A stretch of DNA of 64,000 nucleotides. Source: Leptolyngbya sp. SIOISBB. GTDB taxonomy: Bacteria > Cyanobacteriota > Cyanobacteriia > Phormidesmidales > Phormidesmidaceae. The notes under the pieces were generated by a model. That model was given only the letters and a program-made list of their open reading frames with translations, did not search any database and was not told where the DNA came from. The stretch lies in contig JAAHII010000001.1 of NCBI GenBank assembly GCA_010671905.1, positions 6,658,026-6,722,025 of the forward strand. The letters run 5' to 3'. Positions 24,448 to 34,658 of the stretch are shown here, in pieces (the first letter of the stretch is position 1; every line of letters starts with the position of its first letter). A program made the translations under genes and the position numbers.

Positions 24448-25434
24448 ATGAACGCTATCGACTATCTCCGCATCAGCCTAATTGACCGCTGCAACTTTCA
24501 GTGTCAGTACTGCATGCCAGAAGGGGCCGATCTGACCTACGCACTGCAGCAAGATTGGCTCACCCGGGCAGAGCTGCGAGCCCTACTCCAGCAAGTGTTT
24601 ATCCCCGTTGGCTTCACCCGCTTTCGCCTGACGGGGGGAGAACCATTGTTGCGCCCTGATGTGGTTGAGATTGTGGCAGACATTGCCAATCTGCCTGAAA
24701 CTCAAGATTTAGCCATGACGACCAATGCCTTTTTGCTAGCGAAAAAGGCAACAGCACTCTGGCAAGCAGGGCTGCGACGCCTCAATATTAGTTTAGATTC
24801 TTTGGATCCAGATACGTTTCAGTCAATCGTCGGCGGGCGGGGAAAATCTCGCTGGTACGACGTTTGGGAAGGGATTCAAGCGGCCCACCAAATTGGCTTT
24901 ACTCCCCTCAAGCTCAACGTCGTGGTGATTCCCGGGGTGAATGATGGTGAAATCCTGGATCTTGCCGCTTTGACCCTAGAGCGCGAATGGCACGTCCGGT
25001 TTATCGAATTTATGCCGATTGGTAACGGCGATTTGTTTGATGATCGCGGCTGGCTGCCGTCTGAAACGTTGCGCCAACAGATTCGCGATCGTTGGGGCCT
25101 TGCCGCTGGTACTGTGCGCGGCAATGGTCCGGCCGATGTCTTCCAAATTCCGGGGGCTAAGGGGACGCTGGGCTTTATTAGTCAAATGTCAGAGTGTTTT
25201 TGCGATCGCTGTAATCGCATGCGACTGTCAGCCGATGGTTGGCTGCGGCCCTGCCTGTTGAATGAGACGGGCCAAATCAATCTGCGAGAACAGTTGCGCA
25301 GCGGCGTGTCGATGGCGGATCTGCGGGCTCAAGTAGCGAAATTGGTCGATGCCAAGCCTGAAGTCAATTTCAAAATGCGCGAGTCGGGTACCACTGGGGC
25401 CTATAGTCGCACCATGTCGCAAATCGGTGGTTAA
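24448..25434 (+). CDS. moaA: GTP 3',8-cyclase (molybdopterin biosynthesis)
   Basis: This radical SAM enzyme starts molybdenum-cofactor synthesis from GTP. The N-terminal [4Fe-4S] site is CNFQCQYC in [14 protein letters not shown]. The second cluster site is [20 protein letters not shown] near residues 248-270. The protein ends ARTMSQIGG-like (SRTMSQIGG), the usual double-Gly tail. The ATG at 24448 is preferred because the family begins [16 protein letters not shown]; the upstream GTG at 24403 adds nothing conserved. Length of 328 is standard. Confidence 0.95.
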   Translation: MNAIDYLRISLIDRCNFQCQYCMPEGADLTYALQQDWLTRAELRALLQQVFIPVGFTRFRLTGGEPLLRPDVVEIVADIANLPETQDLAMTTNAFLLAKKATALWQAGLRRLNISLDSLDPDTFQSIVGGRGKSRWYDVWEGIQAAHQIGFTPLKLNVVVIPGVNDGEILDLAALTLEREWHVRFIEFMPIGNGDLFDDRGWLPSETLRQQIRDRWGLAAGTVRGNGPADVFQIPGAKGTLGFISQMSECFCDRCNRMRLSADGWLRPCLLNETGQINLREQLRSGVSMADLRAQVAKLVDAKPEVNFKMRESGTTGAYSRTMSQIGG

Positions 25435-25508
25435 TGCGACTGATGGCCTGTCTGTCGTGTTCCCCCCATCTGTCGACAAGATACGGGAACGTGACGTGAA
25501 AGTGATAG

Positions 25509-27381
25509 TTAGGGGTTGAGGCGATGGGTTGGGGGATTATCGGCGACTTCGTAGCGATCACGCCCTTGGGCTTTAGCCGCGTACAGGGCAACGTCAGTCG
25601 CGGCGAGCAATGATTCGGGCAGCAGTTGAGCATCAGGAATGATGGTCCCAATACCCAAACTGACGGAAACTTGTTGCTTGTCAGAGGGGACATGAGGAAT
25701 TCGCATTTCTCTGAGAGTCTCAAGAATATTTTGGGCCACCAGGATGGCCCCTGACGTGTCGGTATCAGATAGTAAAAGCACAAACTCTTCACCGCCATAG
25801 CGCGCCACTAAATCGGCCGGTCTTTGCACAGCTTTCGACAGCAAATAAGCAATCCGTTGCAAGCAACGATCACCGGCTTGATGGCCATAGTAATCGTTAT
25901 ACTTTTTAAAGAAGTCGACATCGCAAAGCACAATGGAAACTGGCTTTTTTTCCCTAGCTAAGCGGTGCCACTCTTGCTCTAAGTAGCGATCGAAATAGCG
26001 CCGATTTGCCACCTGAGTCAGACCATCCACGTAGGAAATCAACTGTAACTCTTGATTCGCTTTGACCAGCTCAAATGTGCGTTCATCAATGCGATTTTCT
26101 AGGGATTTAAAGGATCCTTGTAACTGTTGGGTCATGCTGGCAAATGACCGTGATAGATCGCCAATGACATCGGTACGGCTTAAATCGATGGGCGTTTCCC
26201 ACTCCCCCTTGGCTGATTTCCTGAGCCACATCACTCAACCGTCTGAGCGGCCAAGACAACCATTGAGTAATGCATAAGCCAATCAAAATAGTGATCACAA
26301 AAGCTATACAACAAAGAACAATCGTCACTTTTGTGTTTTGATAAATCTGGGCCATAAAATCTGACTCAGGCACCACCAAAACAACAATCCAATCGAGCCC
26401 GTAGGCATCATTAAATCGAACTGTTTCGATATAGTGACGATGGCCATTTAAATAGGCACTGAGTTGTGCAGACCCAACCGCATCTAGGGTCTCATACATG
26501 GTGTTTAAGTATTGAGTTGTGCGCCGAATTAATTCATCTCGACTATCACTTGCTGCCAAGAGTTTGATCTTTTCACCTTCACCAGTGGTTATCGGCTCCA
26601 GGGTTGAACTCGCAATCAAAGAACCAGAAGGCTCTAGGATAAATGCAATCCCTGATTTACTAATTTTTAGGTGCTGTAGGAAGTCATTTAATTCTTCTGA
26701 GAGGATGATATCAGTTGCACAGATACCGAGTAAATCTCCTGACTGATTATCATAAATTGGAGTATTGGCCGTAATAGTTGGTAAAAGAGTCTGGAAATCT
26801 AAATAAACTTGGCTCCAAGTCGGGCCACCGGCTTGTTTAGTCGTCTCATACCAAGGCCGTATGCGAGGATCATAGACTTCGGTACTCTTACTTCTTAAAA
26901 GGGAGCGCCGTCCGGTGGCATCCATGGCGTAATAATACATGTAGCGTCCTGTCTGGGTATTGGCTACATACGTTTGTAAGCCATCACCCGTTCCTCCTTG
27001 AGAGCGGCCGACCCCTAAAAAAGCGCCTTCTCTTTCAGTCGCACAATAGATGAGATTAGTTGATGGAAATACTTGGGCTTGCTGCCAAAATTGATGCTCC
27101 CCCTGCTCTGCCAGCACATCAATATCGCCCCGAAAAAATGAATTAGCGTTAATTTGGTTGATAACGTACGGACGCTCAATGGTGGCTTCTACTTGTTGCA
27201 AGATGCGAGCCGTCAATTCTGTTCGTAATTGCGAAGCTAGGGTGTTTACTGTTAGTTGACCATTGCGAAAAGATAGATACCCGACGACACCCACTACTGC
27301 GACTACTTGAATGACAAATGGAATTGTGATTACTGTGCGGAGCGGCAATCGATTGAGAAGTTGGTAGAGACGAGAGTTCAT
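25509..27381 (-). pseudogene. dCache-HAMP-GGDEF diguanylate cyclase, frameshifted at a G5 run
   Basis: The N-terminal part has a transmembrane helix, an extracellular double-Cache sensor (YDPRIRPWYETTKQAGG is diagnostic), a second transmembrane helix and the start of a HAMP domain. After a C5 run on the plus strand (26204-26208) the frame changes; removing one base gives ISQG-EWETPIDLSRTDVIGDL and continues into a GGDEF domain with the active GGEEF motif and an RxxD inhibitory site (RPAD) five residues before it. Intact, it would make cyclic di-GMP in response to a periplasmic ligand. ATG 27381 is the likely start. The frameshift could be real or a sequencing error. Confidence 0.85.
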
Positions 27382-27635
27382 TAAGATGGACGATAAAGGT
27401 ATCTTTTCTGACAAATTCGTCTACCTGACGACGAGTGGGAAGCAGGGTTTAAAGCCTTTTTTCTAGAATTTTTATACTTTTCAGTAAACCTTGAGAACAT
27501 CAGTAAGGCAGTAAACTGGCCCTATATTCATTGCCCTTCTTCAATAGAAGCGCTCTCCTCTATGTAGTCATTTTCTCTAGAGAATATCTAGAAGATTATT
27601 CAAGCATAAACTAGTCGATTTTGATGGGTGCACCT

Positions 27636-29039
27636 TTATTTACCGATACAAAAGCGACTGAAAATCTCATCAAGCATGGATTCAGTGATCTCTTCGCCAG
27701 TCACCTCTCCTAGGGCCTGTACTGCTGTACGCAGATCGATCGTCCAAAAGTCGAGGGGCAGTTGGTTCATGATGGTCGTTTGGACTTGCTCTAAGGCAGC
27801 ACAGGTGCGGGTTAGCGCGGCGGCTTGACGTTGATTAATGGTGATTTCAATATCACTGGCCTGCAGGCGATCGCCCTGTACCGCTTGCAGAATGGTATTT
27901 TCAAGGTCTTCAATTCCCCGGTTGAGAGCGGCGGCAGTATAGACTGGCGGCCACGCCACCTCTGGAATGCTTAAGGAACTCTTCGCCTCCAGTAAATCGG
28001 TTTTATTGATAACTAAAATTAGCGGTCGATGGTGAATGAGGTGATACAGTTCCTCATCTGCCACAGTCCAACCTTGCTGTGCATCAATGGTGAAGATGAC
28101 CAAATCGGCAGATTGAGCCGCTGATCGCGATCGCTCGATACCCATTTTTTCCACTCGGTCGCTGGCCTCACGAATGCCAGCGGTGTCGAGAACTCGAATG
28201 GGAATACCGCCCACGACAAGTTGTGACTCAACCACATCACGGGTAGTCCCTGGCAAGTCAGTGACGATCGCGCGATCGCTACGGCTCCAAGCATTGAGCA
28301 GGCTTGATTTACCGACATTGGGCCGTCCGACAATCGCCACCTTGAGCCCTGACCGCAATAGTTCCCCCTGATGCGCTGTAGCCAAAATTGCCGTAACGGA
28401 TTGCCATACCTGAGCGAGCTGTTTCGTGACAGCCGCCTCATCTAGAGGGGGTAAATCATCCTCAAAATCAATCCGGGCTTCGACTTCGGCCAAGATATCC
28501 AAGCAGGCAGACCGTAATTCTCGAATGGGGCCAGTGAGTTTGCCCTGGACGCCAGCCAAAGCGGTTTGTGCGGCCTGGGGTGATTGGGCGCTGACTAAAT
28601 CAGCCACGCTTTCGGCCTGTGTCAAATCTAACCGCCCGTTGAGAAACGCTCGCAGGGTAAACTCTCCCGGTTCAGCTAGACGCGCTCCCTGGGCCAGACA
28701 GAGCTGTAATACTCGCTGCACCGCCATGATGCCCCCATGACAGTGAAACTCGACCACATCTTCACGGGTGTAAGACCGGGGCGACCACATCAACAACAGC
28801 AGCGCCTCATCTACAGTCTGCTGCGTCTGAGGATCACGAACATAGCCATACAGAATGCGATGACTTGCCCATAATTGCTGCCCTGGAGCATGAAACAGCA
28901 CTTGGGCGATCGCTCTAGCCTCCGCTCCCGACAGTCGCACAATGCCCACACTGCCTTGTTGTGGCACGATCGCCGTCGCGATGGCCGCAATCGTTTCTCC
29001 CTGCACAATCCCTGAACTCATCTCTAACGTCAACCCCAT
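27636..29039 (-). CDS. mnmE: tRNA modification GTPase MnmE
   Basis: With MnmG this protein installs the carboxymethylaminomethyl-type modification on U34 of certain tRNAs. It has the N-terminal formyl-tetrahydrofolate-binding domain (DTIAAIATA-like [12 protein letters not shown]), a GTPase inserted in the helical domain ([24 protein letters not shown]) and the essential C-terminal CIGK. The start could be the ATG at 29039 or the internal ATG six codons later. Standard length, single gene. Confidence 0.96.
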   Translation of the reverse strand: MGLTLEMSSGIVQGETIAAIATAIVPQQGSVGIVRLSGAEARAIAQVLFHAPGQQLWASHRILYGYVRDPQTQQTVDEALLLLMWSPRSYTREDVVEFHCHGGIMAVQRVLQLCLAQGARLAEPGEFTLRAFLNGRLDLTQAESVADLVSAQSPQAAQTALAGVQGKLTGPIRELRSACLDILAEVEARIDFEDDLPPLDEAAVTKQLAQVWQSVTAILATAHQGELLRSGLKVAIVGRPNVGKSSLLNAWSRSDRAIVTDLPGTTRDVVESQLVVGGIPIRVLDTAGIREASDRVEKMGIERSRSAAQSADLVIFTIDAQQGWTVADEELYHLIHHRPLILVINKTDLLEAKSSLSIPEVAWPPVYTAAALNRGIEDLENTILQAVQGDRLQASDIEITINQRQAAALTRTCAALEQVQTTIMNQLPLDFWTIDLRTAVQALGEVTGEEITESMLDEIFSRFCIGK

Positions 29040-29218
29040 TCTCCTAAAAGTCGTTGCCGATGTTTGAGCTCAAGAGACCAATAGCCAAAAAACACATATG
29101 CCATCACGAACATCGAAGTCGGACGACCCCATTACCTCAAGTCTAATCGTCAATTTCCTTTTGAACTCTGTACTCTGAACGCTGTGGAGCTCCACCTTTC
29201 CTGTCGGGTATTCAGGAA

Positions 29219-30145
29219 TTAATCAACTTCTGTCAGTTCCTCTACGTGCCCAGTGCCTTGGGTCACCTCAAGATAAATGTGCTCCAATTTCACCGGACTT
29301 CTGGAAATTGCGTCGAGGGGAACCCCTTCAAATCGCGCCAGTAGCTCTCGCAGTTCCAGCTCTTCAGGCACCCAGAAGGCCAAATCAGCGCCGTAGTGGC
29401 GGGGGGTAAAGCCCAGATCCTGAGCGCGCGCGATCGCTGCCGTTGGTTCCTTGGTTTCCACTGTCATAATTTCGCAGGCGGGAATCCGCTGTCGCAACTC
29501 GGCCAGGGTGCCTTCGGTCAATAGCTGTCCAGCCTTAATGATGCCAATGCGCTGGCAGAGGCGCTCCGCCTCGTCTAATAAATGCGTGGTGAGCAAAATC
29601 GTCATCCCCTGTTCCCGACTCAACAGACGAATCAGATTCCAAACTTCGTGGCGCGCTTCAATATCCAAGCCAGTAGTCGGTTCGTCAAGGATTAACAACT
29701 TCGGGGAATGGACGATCGCCACGGCCAAACTGAGTCGTCGCTGCATACCGCCACTGAGCTTTTCGACCGGGGTTTTAGCGCGATCGCTTAAATTAACGGC
29801 TGCCAAACAGTCTTGAATGCGTAGCGATCGTCGCCGTCGCGACAGGCCATAAATTTTGGCAAAAAATTGGAGGTTTTCTTCGCAAGTGAGCGTGCGATAC
29901 AACAAATTTTCCTGGGGCATCACGCCAATCCAAGGTTTGGTGGCCAGGCCTGCTGCTTGGCTATTCACAAAAACTTGTCCCTCGTCAGCCTGCAGGAGAC
30001 CACAAATGAGATTAATCGTGGTCGTTTTGCCTGCCCCATTGGGACCTAATAAACCGTAAACCTCGCCCGGCAAGATATCTAGGCTGAGGTTTTGCAGCGC
30101 CTGCCGTCCACGATAGGTTTTGCTCAAATTTCGAATCGACAGCAT
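29219..30145 (-). CDS. ABC-2-type transporter ATP-binding protein
   Basis: The protein has about 308 residues: MLSIRNLSKTYRGRQALQ, Walker A GPNGAGKTTT, signature LSGGMQRRLSL, Walker B LLILDEPTTGLD and switch LLTTHLLDEAERL. A C-terminal domain of about 100 residues is typical of the DrrA/CcmA-like group that drives ABC-2 membrane exporters. The ATG at 30145 gives the normal start. No partner permease is adjacent; the next upstream gene is a two-helix membrane protein that is too small to be one. The substrate is unknown. Confidence 0.9.
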   Translation of the reverse strand: MLSIRNLSKTYRGRQALQNLSLDILPGEVYGLLGPNGAGKTTTINLICGLLQADEGQVFVNSQAAGLATKPWIGVMPQENLLYRTLTCEENLQFFAKIYGLSRRRRSLRIQDCLAAVNLSDRAKTPVEKLSGGMQRRLSLAVAIVHSPKLLILDEPTTGLDIEARHEVWNLIRLLSREQGMTILLTTHLLDEAERLCQRIGIIKAGQLLTEGTLAELRQRIPACEIMTVETKEPTAAIARAQDLGFTPRHYGADLAFWVPEELELRELLARFEGVPLDAISRSPVKLEHIYLEVTQGTGHVEELTEVD

Positions 30146-30237
30146 CTTTGAACCTGGGATAGCGTGACTCAAGCACTTGGGCAAGGTTCAGAATACCGCA
30201 ACATTCAGGTCTGCGCCCCCAGGGCTGAACTGGAACC

Positions 30238-30702
30238 TTAAGTATCGGAGGATGAAGGAGAACCAGCAATTTTGAAAGAAATTGAGGTCTTTGAGACAGT
30301 CTCCTTGGATGATGGCCGGGCCGGGCTGTCTGGTGCCGCCCAAATTGATGATTGAGACGCCTCTGAGACCACCGATGGCGAACTGGGTGCCGACGTTGAG
30401 ATTGCTGGCGAAATGGTCGGTGGGGTTGCTTTGCCTGACTGAAATCGCTGATTGGCCCAATGCCACACATCACGGTTAGATGCGAGCGCTAGCCCCAGCC
30501 CCCCCAACACCAGCCACGGCAGCGACAGTTCTGGCACTAAGAACCAACTTTGATGACTGAGCCAGTCATATCCGCGTGACGTGATGAAGAGCAAAACACA
30601 GCACAACAACCAAAGAGCCATAAACGCGATCGCCATCAACCAAGCCTGCCACCAGAAGGGTAACGAATTCCCGTAGCCTGTCAAGAGAATCAAACTGCTC
30701 AA
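30238..30702 (-). CDS. Hypothetical membrane protein with Ser/Pro-rich tail
   Basis: The 154-residue protein has two predicted membrane helices (AWLMAIAFMALWLLCCVLLF and LPWLVLGGLGLALA) and then a disordered Ser/Pro/Ala-rich cytoplasmic tail of about 65 residues. No family is recognised. It lies about 90 bases upstream of the ABC ATPase on the same strand, so co-transcription is possible. It is divergent from map. Confidence 0.6.
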   Translation of the reverse strand: MSSLILLTGYGNSLPFWWQAWLMAIAFMALWLLCCVLLFITSRGYDWLSHQSWFLVPELSLPWLVLGGLGLALASNRDVWHWANQRFQSGKATPPTISPAISTSAPSSPSVVSEASQSSIWAAPDSPARPSSKETVSKTSISFKIAGSPSSSDT

Positions 30703-30759
30703 TTTGGCCTAGCGACGTTACAGTAGAAATGAATATCGCCATCCATTATCACAAGATTT

Positions 30760-31560
30760 ATGACTGTGGAACAGCAAGAGGTCATTACGCTGCTATCGCG
30801 TCGGGAAATTGAAAAAATGCGCCAGGCCGGTAGCCTTGCGGCTCAATTGCTGGACTATCTAGAACCCATGGTTAAACCCGGGGTCAGTACTCAAGAACTC
30901 AACGATGCAGCTGAAGAGTGGACTCAACAGCACGGTGCCAAAAGTGCGCCTCTAGGTTACCCGGGTGCCGTTGATCCGTTTCCCCGCTCTATTTGCACCA
31001 GCATTAACGAAGTGGTTTGTCACGGCATTCCCAGTGCAGATCAAATTTTGCGCGATGGGGACATCATGAACATCGACGTTACCCCCATTGTGGATGGTTA
31101 CCACGGTGACACCTCACGAACCTTTTTTGTCGGTACGCCTTCGCCCCTCGCGAAAAAGTTGGTGGAAGTTACTGAAGAATCGATGTGGCGTGGCATTCGT
31201 GCTGTGCAGCCGGGCGCTCGCATTGGCGACATTGGTGCCGCCATCCAAGAATACGCTGAAGCTGAAGGATTTTCTGTCGTTCGTGATTTTGTCGGCCATG
31301 GTGTTCATCGCATTTTCCACACCGCGCCCCAAATCCCCCACTACGGCACCGTTGGCAAAGGAAAAAAATTGCGTAAGGGCATGGTTTTCACCATTGAACC
31401 CATGATTAATGTGGGGACCTATAAAGTGGAAGTGCTGGCCGACGGCTGGACGGCTGTGACCGCCGATCGAAAACTTTCGGCTCAGTTTGAACACACAATT
31501 GCTGTTACCGAGACTGGCGTAGAAGTATTGACTCAGGCTGAGAGCAAGGTACCAGCATAG
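30760..31560 (+). CDS. map: Type I methionine aminopeptidase
   Basis: The enzyme removes N-terminal Met from nascent proteins. Family features are clear: REIEKMRQAGSLAA, ICTSINEVVCHGIPS, the metal-ligand Asp residues in MNIDVTPIVDGYHGDTSRTF, His in FVGHGVHRIFH, Glu in FTIEPMIN and the final Glu in QFEHTIAVTE. At 266 residues it has the normal length, with a short 15-residue leader before REIEKM. Confidence 0.96.
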   Translation: MTVEQQEVITLLSRREIEKMRQAGSLAAQLLDYLEPMVKPGVSTQELNDAAEEWTQQHGAKSAPLGYPGAVDPFPRSICTSINEVVCHGIPSADQILRDGDIMNIDVTPIVDGYHGDTSRTFFVGTPSPLAKKLVEVTEESMWRGIRAVQPGARIGDIGAAIQEYAEAEGFSVVRDFVGHGVHRIFHTAPQIPHYGTVGKGKKLRKGMVFTIEPMINVGTYKVEVLADGWTAVTADRKLSAQFEHTIAVTETGVEVLTQAESKVPA

Positions 31561-31874
31561 TTGGTCGCCTGAAGCTGTTCAGCAAAAAAGTCACCTTGCG
31601 ATAAGTTGTGCTATCACGTTCAACCCTCAGTGATAGTTCAGATATACAAGGTTGACATTGAGTGGATGCGGCGTGACTTGACGCTGGCATCATTCAGTTT
31701 GCCGCTAGGAGACAGAGTCCTTACGCTGGGTCCCACAACCTCTGTTATCTCGCTTATGATTAAAAAGAGCTTGACATCTATCGCTGTTCATGCACTTAGC
31801 TTGAATGTCGTTTTTTCATTCTTCAGGGAACACTAGCGCTTGCATCATTTGCGATCACCATCAGGGATGGGGCT
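31561..31874. other. Intergenic region between map and the RusA-like gene
   Basis: About 310 bases with no convincing gene; a 76-codon ORF here lacks coding character. A TTGACA box occurs near 31770, about 100 bases before the RusA-like start, and could be part of its promoter, but no strong -10 follows at the right spacing. Confidence 0.35.
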
Positions 31875-32294
31875 GTGCTGCCTTTCGACTTTGTCATTGT
31901 GGGTAAACCGGTGCCTCACCGAGCCAAAGATAAAAAGGCTCTGAAAGTTTGGCGTGAACATGTCACCGCGACGGCGCAATATTGTTGGGGCGATCGCCCG
32001 CCTTTGTCAGATAAACTTCATATGAAGATCACCCATTTCTACGATGCGCCTGCGGGCAATCTGGGGCATGATTTAGACAGTGAGCGGATTATTAAACCTG
32101 TCTTAGACGCGCTCAATGGTGTGATCTATCAAGACGATTATCAAATTGCTGAACTCGATAATCGTCGCCGCAATTTGAATGGTTCCTTTCGAGTCAAAGG
32201 AATGTCCGTTGCTCTTGCTGAAGGGTTCTGTAAGGGCGAAGAGTTTTTGCATGTTAAGGTAGACTTCCTGAGGAATCCTGAAAGTGTCACATAA
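31875..32294 (+). CDS. RusA-family Holliday junction resolvase-like endonuclease
   Basis: The 139-residue protein starts at GTG and shows the RusA signature: HDLDSERIIKPVLDALNGVIY then QDDYQI, with the acidic metal-binding Asp residues of the D-x-D, D-A-L-N and D-D blocks in place. RusA enzymes resolve four-way DNA junctions and are mostly phage- or mobile-element-borne. The last codons overlap the start of the next gene by 11 bases, so the two are translationally coupled. Confidence 0.85.
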   Translation: MLPFDFVIVGKPVPHRAKDKKALKVWREHVTATAQYCWGDRPPLSDKLHMKITHFYDAPAGNLGHDLDSERIIKPVLDALNGVIYQDDYQIAELDNRRRNLNGSFRVKGMSVALAEGFCKGEEFLHVKVDFLRNPESVT

Positions 32295-32625
32295 GGTGAG
32301 TGCTGTTGTGAACAAGAGTCGCCCCTTTAAAACTCCCCTAGAGCATCGGCGGTTATTGCGCCTGGCCCGCGAATACGATCGCGCTGGGTACGAAGTGTTG
32401 CTTTACCCCGATGATGCATCCTTGCCGACATCCCTACAGGGTTCTCTCCTTGGACTGATAGCCAAAGGAGAGAACGAAACGATTGTGGCGGATGTGCGAT
32501 CGCGGCCTAATCTCACCCTGAATGGAGCCGCCGATTTGCGTCGCCTAGCCGAAAAAGTCAATGCCATTCCGGGTTGGCAGTTTAATCTGGTCGTGACAAA
32601 CCCCCGCCACCCACAAGCCAGCTGA
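32284..32625 (+). CDS. Restriction-endonuclease-fold (AHJR-like) protein with altered catalytic residues
   Basis: The 113-residue protein starts at GTG inside the end of the RusA-like gene. Its pattern AREYDRAGYEVLLYPD, then SLLGLIAKGENETIVADVRSR, then AEKVNAIPGWQFNLVVTNP follows the REase_AHJR-like fold. In that family the core reads roughly PDLIA ... VVEVKSR. Here the Asp of PDLIA is Gly, the Glu is Asp and the Lys is Arg. It may be a non-cutting DNA-binding partner of the RusA-like enzyme. Family assignment is by pattern and moderately sure. Confidence 0.6.
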   Translation: MSHKVSAVVNKSRPFKTPLEHRRLLRLAREYDRAGYEVLLYPDDASLPTSLQGSLLGLIAKGENETIVADVRSRPNLTLNGAADLRRLAEKVNAIPGWQFNLVVTNPRHPQAS

Positions 32626-32943
32626 GGGCTCTAGGCAGCATTCCATTCTGATCAAGTCTTAGGCTTCCCAGTCCACGCCTTGGGGTGGTGAAACCAGGTA
32701 TTTACTGAGATATATGGGTCTGTACGAAACCGTTGAACGCATCTGAATAACCATCGGTATGTCAGACGAGCAAGTTTGCAAGGTGTCTAAATCCTGAGCA
32801 GATGTTTTTAGCAACACCTAATTTAAGTCAGACTGAGTTTCCTAAACTGCCTGCCGGATAATTCTAGAAAAGACGACCAATCAGCGTTGACTTGCTAGTA
32901 CTACTCGGCGTAAATTTGACCACCCATTGGCCCACTCAAAGAG
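32626..32943. other. Intergenic region before the MITE
   Basis: No gene or clear regulatory structure is seen. Together with the MITE and the stretch up to 33234 this is a gap of about 600 bases and presumably holds the promoter of the binding-protein/GGDEF-EAL pair. Confidence 0.4.
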
Positions 32944-33067
32944 AAGCCGCTGCGCGTCTACACCCTAAATCCCTCTCCCAACGTTAGGAGAGGGATTTCA
33001 AGCTTCCTGCTCCCCCTTCTTTCAGTTTTGGGAGAAGGGGCCGGGGGATGTAGACGCGCAGTGGCTT
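32944..33067. mobile_element. 124-bp MITE-like palindromic element
   Basis: AAGCCGCTGCGCGTCTACA at 32944-32962 and TGTAGACGCGCAGTGGCTT at 33049-33067 form inverted repeats matching at 18 of 19 positions. The interior has the common cyanobacterial CCCTCTCCCAA...GGAGAGGG and TCCCCCTTCT...AGAAGGGG hairpins. There is no coding capacity. Confidence 0.75.
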
Positions 33068-33234
33068 CCCGCAGGGTGGGCAGATCGGTATTGAGACTTA
33101 TGCCGCTGGGTACTAGAGTCGTTACTCTAAACAAAAAGCTTGATAAAGCCTGATGAGCAGACCTTGCATCGATGGGCATGCTAAAAGTATCCATCTTTTC
33201 AGGTATGGCTCATCCCCATTCTCAGGGAAATTCT

Positions 33235-34656
33235 ATGAGGTGTCCGTCGCTAGGGTCGGTGCAGCGATCGCGCCGCCGCTTTTTACAGCACGTCTGCACG
33301 ACCGCTGGTGTCACTAGCCTTTTAGCCAACTGCCGTCAACCTGATTTGGCCCCGACCGATCATCTCAACTCCCCCACGAGTAGTCGCTTTAATTGGCAAC
33401 AGTTCAAAGGGCAAACCATCTCTCTATTACTTAATGAACACCCTTGGACAGCAGGCATACAACCTTATCTGGCAGATTTCGTAGCCCAAACGGGCATCCA
33501 AACCAACATCACGATCGTGCCCGAACCAGAGTACTTTCAGGTGATGGAAAACGCATTGCAGGATGAGTTTACCCCCATTGATGCTTTTTTCTTACCCATG
33601 GATTCCACTGCGTATCGGCTCTGGCAAGCCTCACTCTTGCAACCGCTGACGCCGTTTATCAATAATCCTCAACTCACAGAAACCAGCTACAACCTGTTTG
33701 ATTTTCCCGAAGGATTTCGGCTCGCTGCCATGTATCCGCCAGCCGTAAACGAGCAGCAGCTCTTTGGCATTCCCGCTACGTTTGAGGCTTACATCCTGTT
33801 CTACAACAAACAGCTGGTAAATCAGTATCTCGATGGTGAAGTGCCCCAGACAATGGAGCAACTCATTGACGCTGCCACAACGATCAATCAACTGGGGCAA
33901 GGCGATATCTTCGGGGCCGTGATGCGGGGTGTGCCCTCCGAAACCATTATTGATACGGTCACTGGGCTTATTTTAAACTGCTGGGGCAATGCCCCCTCAC
34001 CACTCCCCTATAACGTTTGGTTTGCTGGCGACTGGCAAGTACCCCAATTTACCGATCCCAAAATTGTGGAGGGCTTAACGGCTTATGCGCGTTTGATGCA
34101 GGCGGGGCCGCCCAATATCTCCGAGATTGATTGGCCCCAAGCAACGGCATTATTTCAAACTGGCAAAGCGGCCTTTTATATCGATGCCAGTTTATTTGGG
34201 CCAGGATATGAGCAAACTGACTCGGCGATCGCGGGTCGGGTCGGCTATAAACAACTCCCGCGATCGCGATCGCAATCGACCAGCCTGACTGGGCACTGGC
34301 TGTGGGGACTCGGCATTGCCCAAAAAGCCCGTTATCCCAAAGCTGCTTGGCTCTTTGTGCAATGGGCGACCAGTCAACAAATGGAACCCCTGATCTCCGT
34401 GGCTACCGGGGGGGCTCCTCGGTTCTCATCTTGGCTCAATCCGTCCCCGTATACCGAAGCAATGGACATCGACTATGCGCTCTGCGTCCAGAAAGCGATG
34501 CAAACCTCGCGTCCCACGGTCGTATTACATGCTCGATGGAATGAGATGGCCTTAGCGATCGCCGAGACCATTCAATCTATCTACAATGGCACCGATGGTC
34601 AGCTAGCCGCATCTAAACTACAAGCGCAAATCGAGCAACTCATCGCTCAGGAGTAG
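33235..34656 (+). CDS. Tat-exported extracellular solute-binding protein (sugar-type)
   Basis: The N-terminus has a twin-arginine motif, SRRRFLQHV, followed by a hydrophobic stretch ending at SLLANC, a possible lipobox. The mature part resembles family 1 substrate-binding proteins (VMENALQDEFTPIDAFFLP, IPATFEAYILFYNKQLV, FQTGKAAFYID, WLFVQWATS). No ABC permease or ATPase is adjacent. The GGDEF-EAL sensor begins three bases after the stop, so it probably acts as a ligand-presenting sensor subunit rather than a transporter part. Among four in-frame ATGs, 33235 has GGGA upstream and gives the best Tat n-region; 33172-33205 are alternatives. Confidence 0.82.
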   Translation: MRCPSLGSVQRSRRRFLQHVCTTAGVTSLLANCRQPDLAPTDHLNSPTSSRFNWQQFKGQTISLLLNEHPWTAGIQPYLADFVAQTGIQTNITIVPEPEYFQVMENALQDEFTPIDAFFLPMDSTAYRLWQASLLQPLTPFINNPQLTETSYNLFDFPEGFRLAAMYPPAVNEQQLFGIPATFEAYILFYNKQLVNQYLDGEVPQTMEQLIDAATTINQLGQGDIFGAVMRGVPSETIIDTVTGLILNCWGNAPSPLPYNVWFAGDWQVPQFTDPKIVEGLTAYARLMQAGPPNISEIDWPQATALFQTGKAAFYIDASLFGPGYEQTDSAIAGRVGYKQLPRSRSQSTSLTGHWLWGLGIAQKARYPKAAWLFVQWATSQQMEPLISVATGGAPRFSSWLNPSPYTEAMDIDYALCVQKAMQTSRPTVVLHARWNEMALAIAETIQSIYNGTDGQLAASKLQAQIEQLIAQE

Positions 34657-34658
34657 TT

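Noticed and set aside
31606-31836. 76-codon ORF between map and the RusA-like gene
   Set aside because: Weak coding character, no start signal, and it spans a likely promoter; treated as intergenic.
32944-33067. Hairpin-rich region considered as a structured RNA or riboswitch
   Set aside because: The near-perfect outer inverted repeats and C/G-rich inner palindromes fit a MITE better, and no aptamer-like conserved core was recognised.
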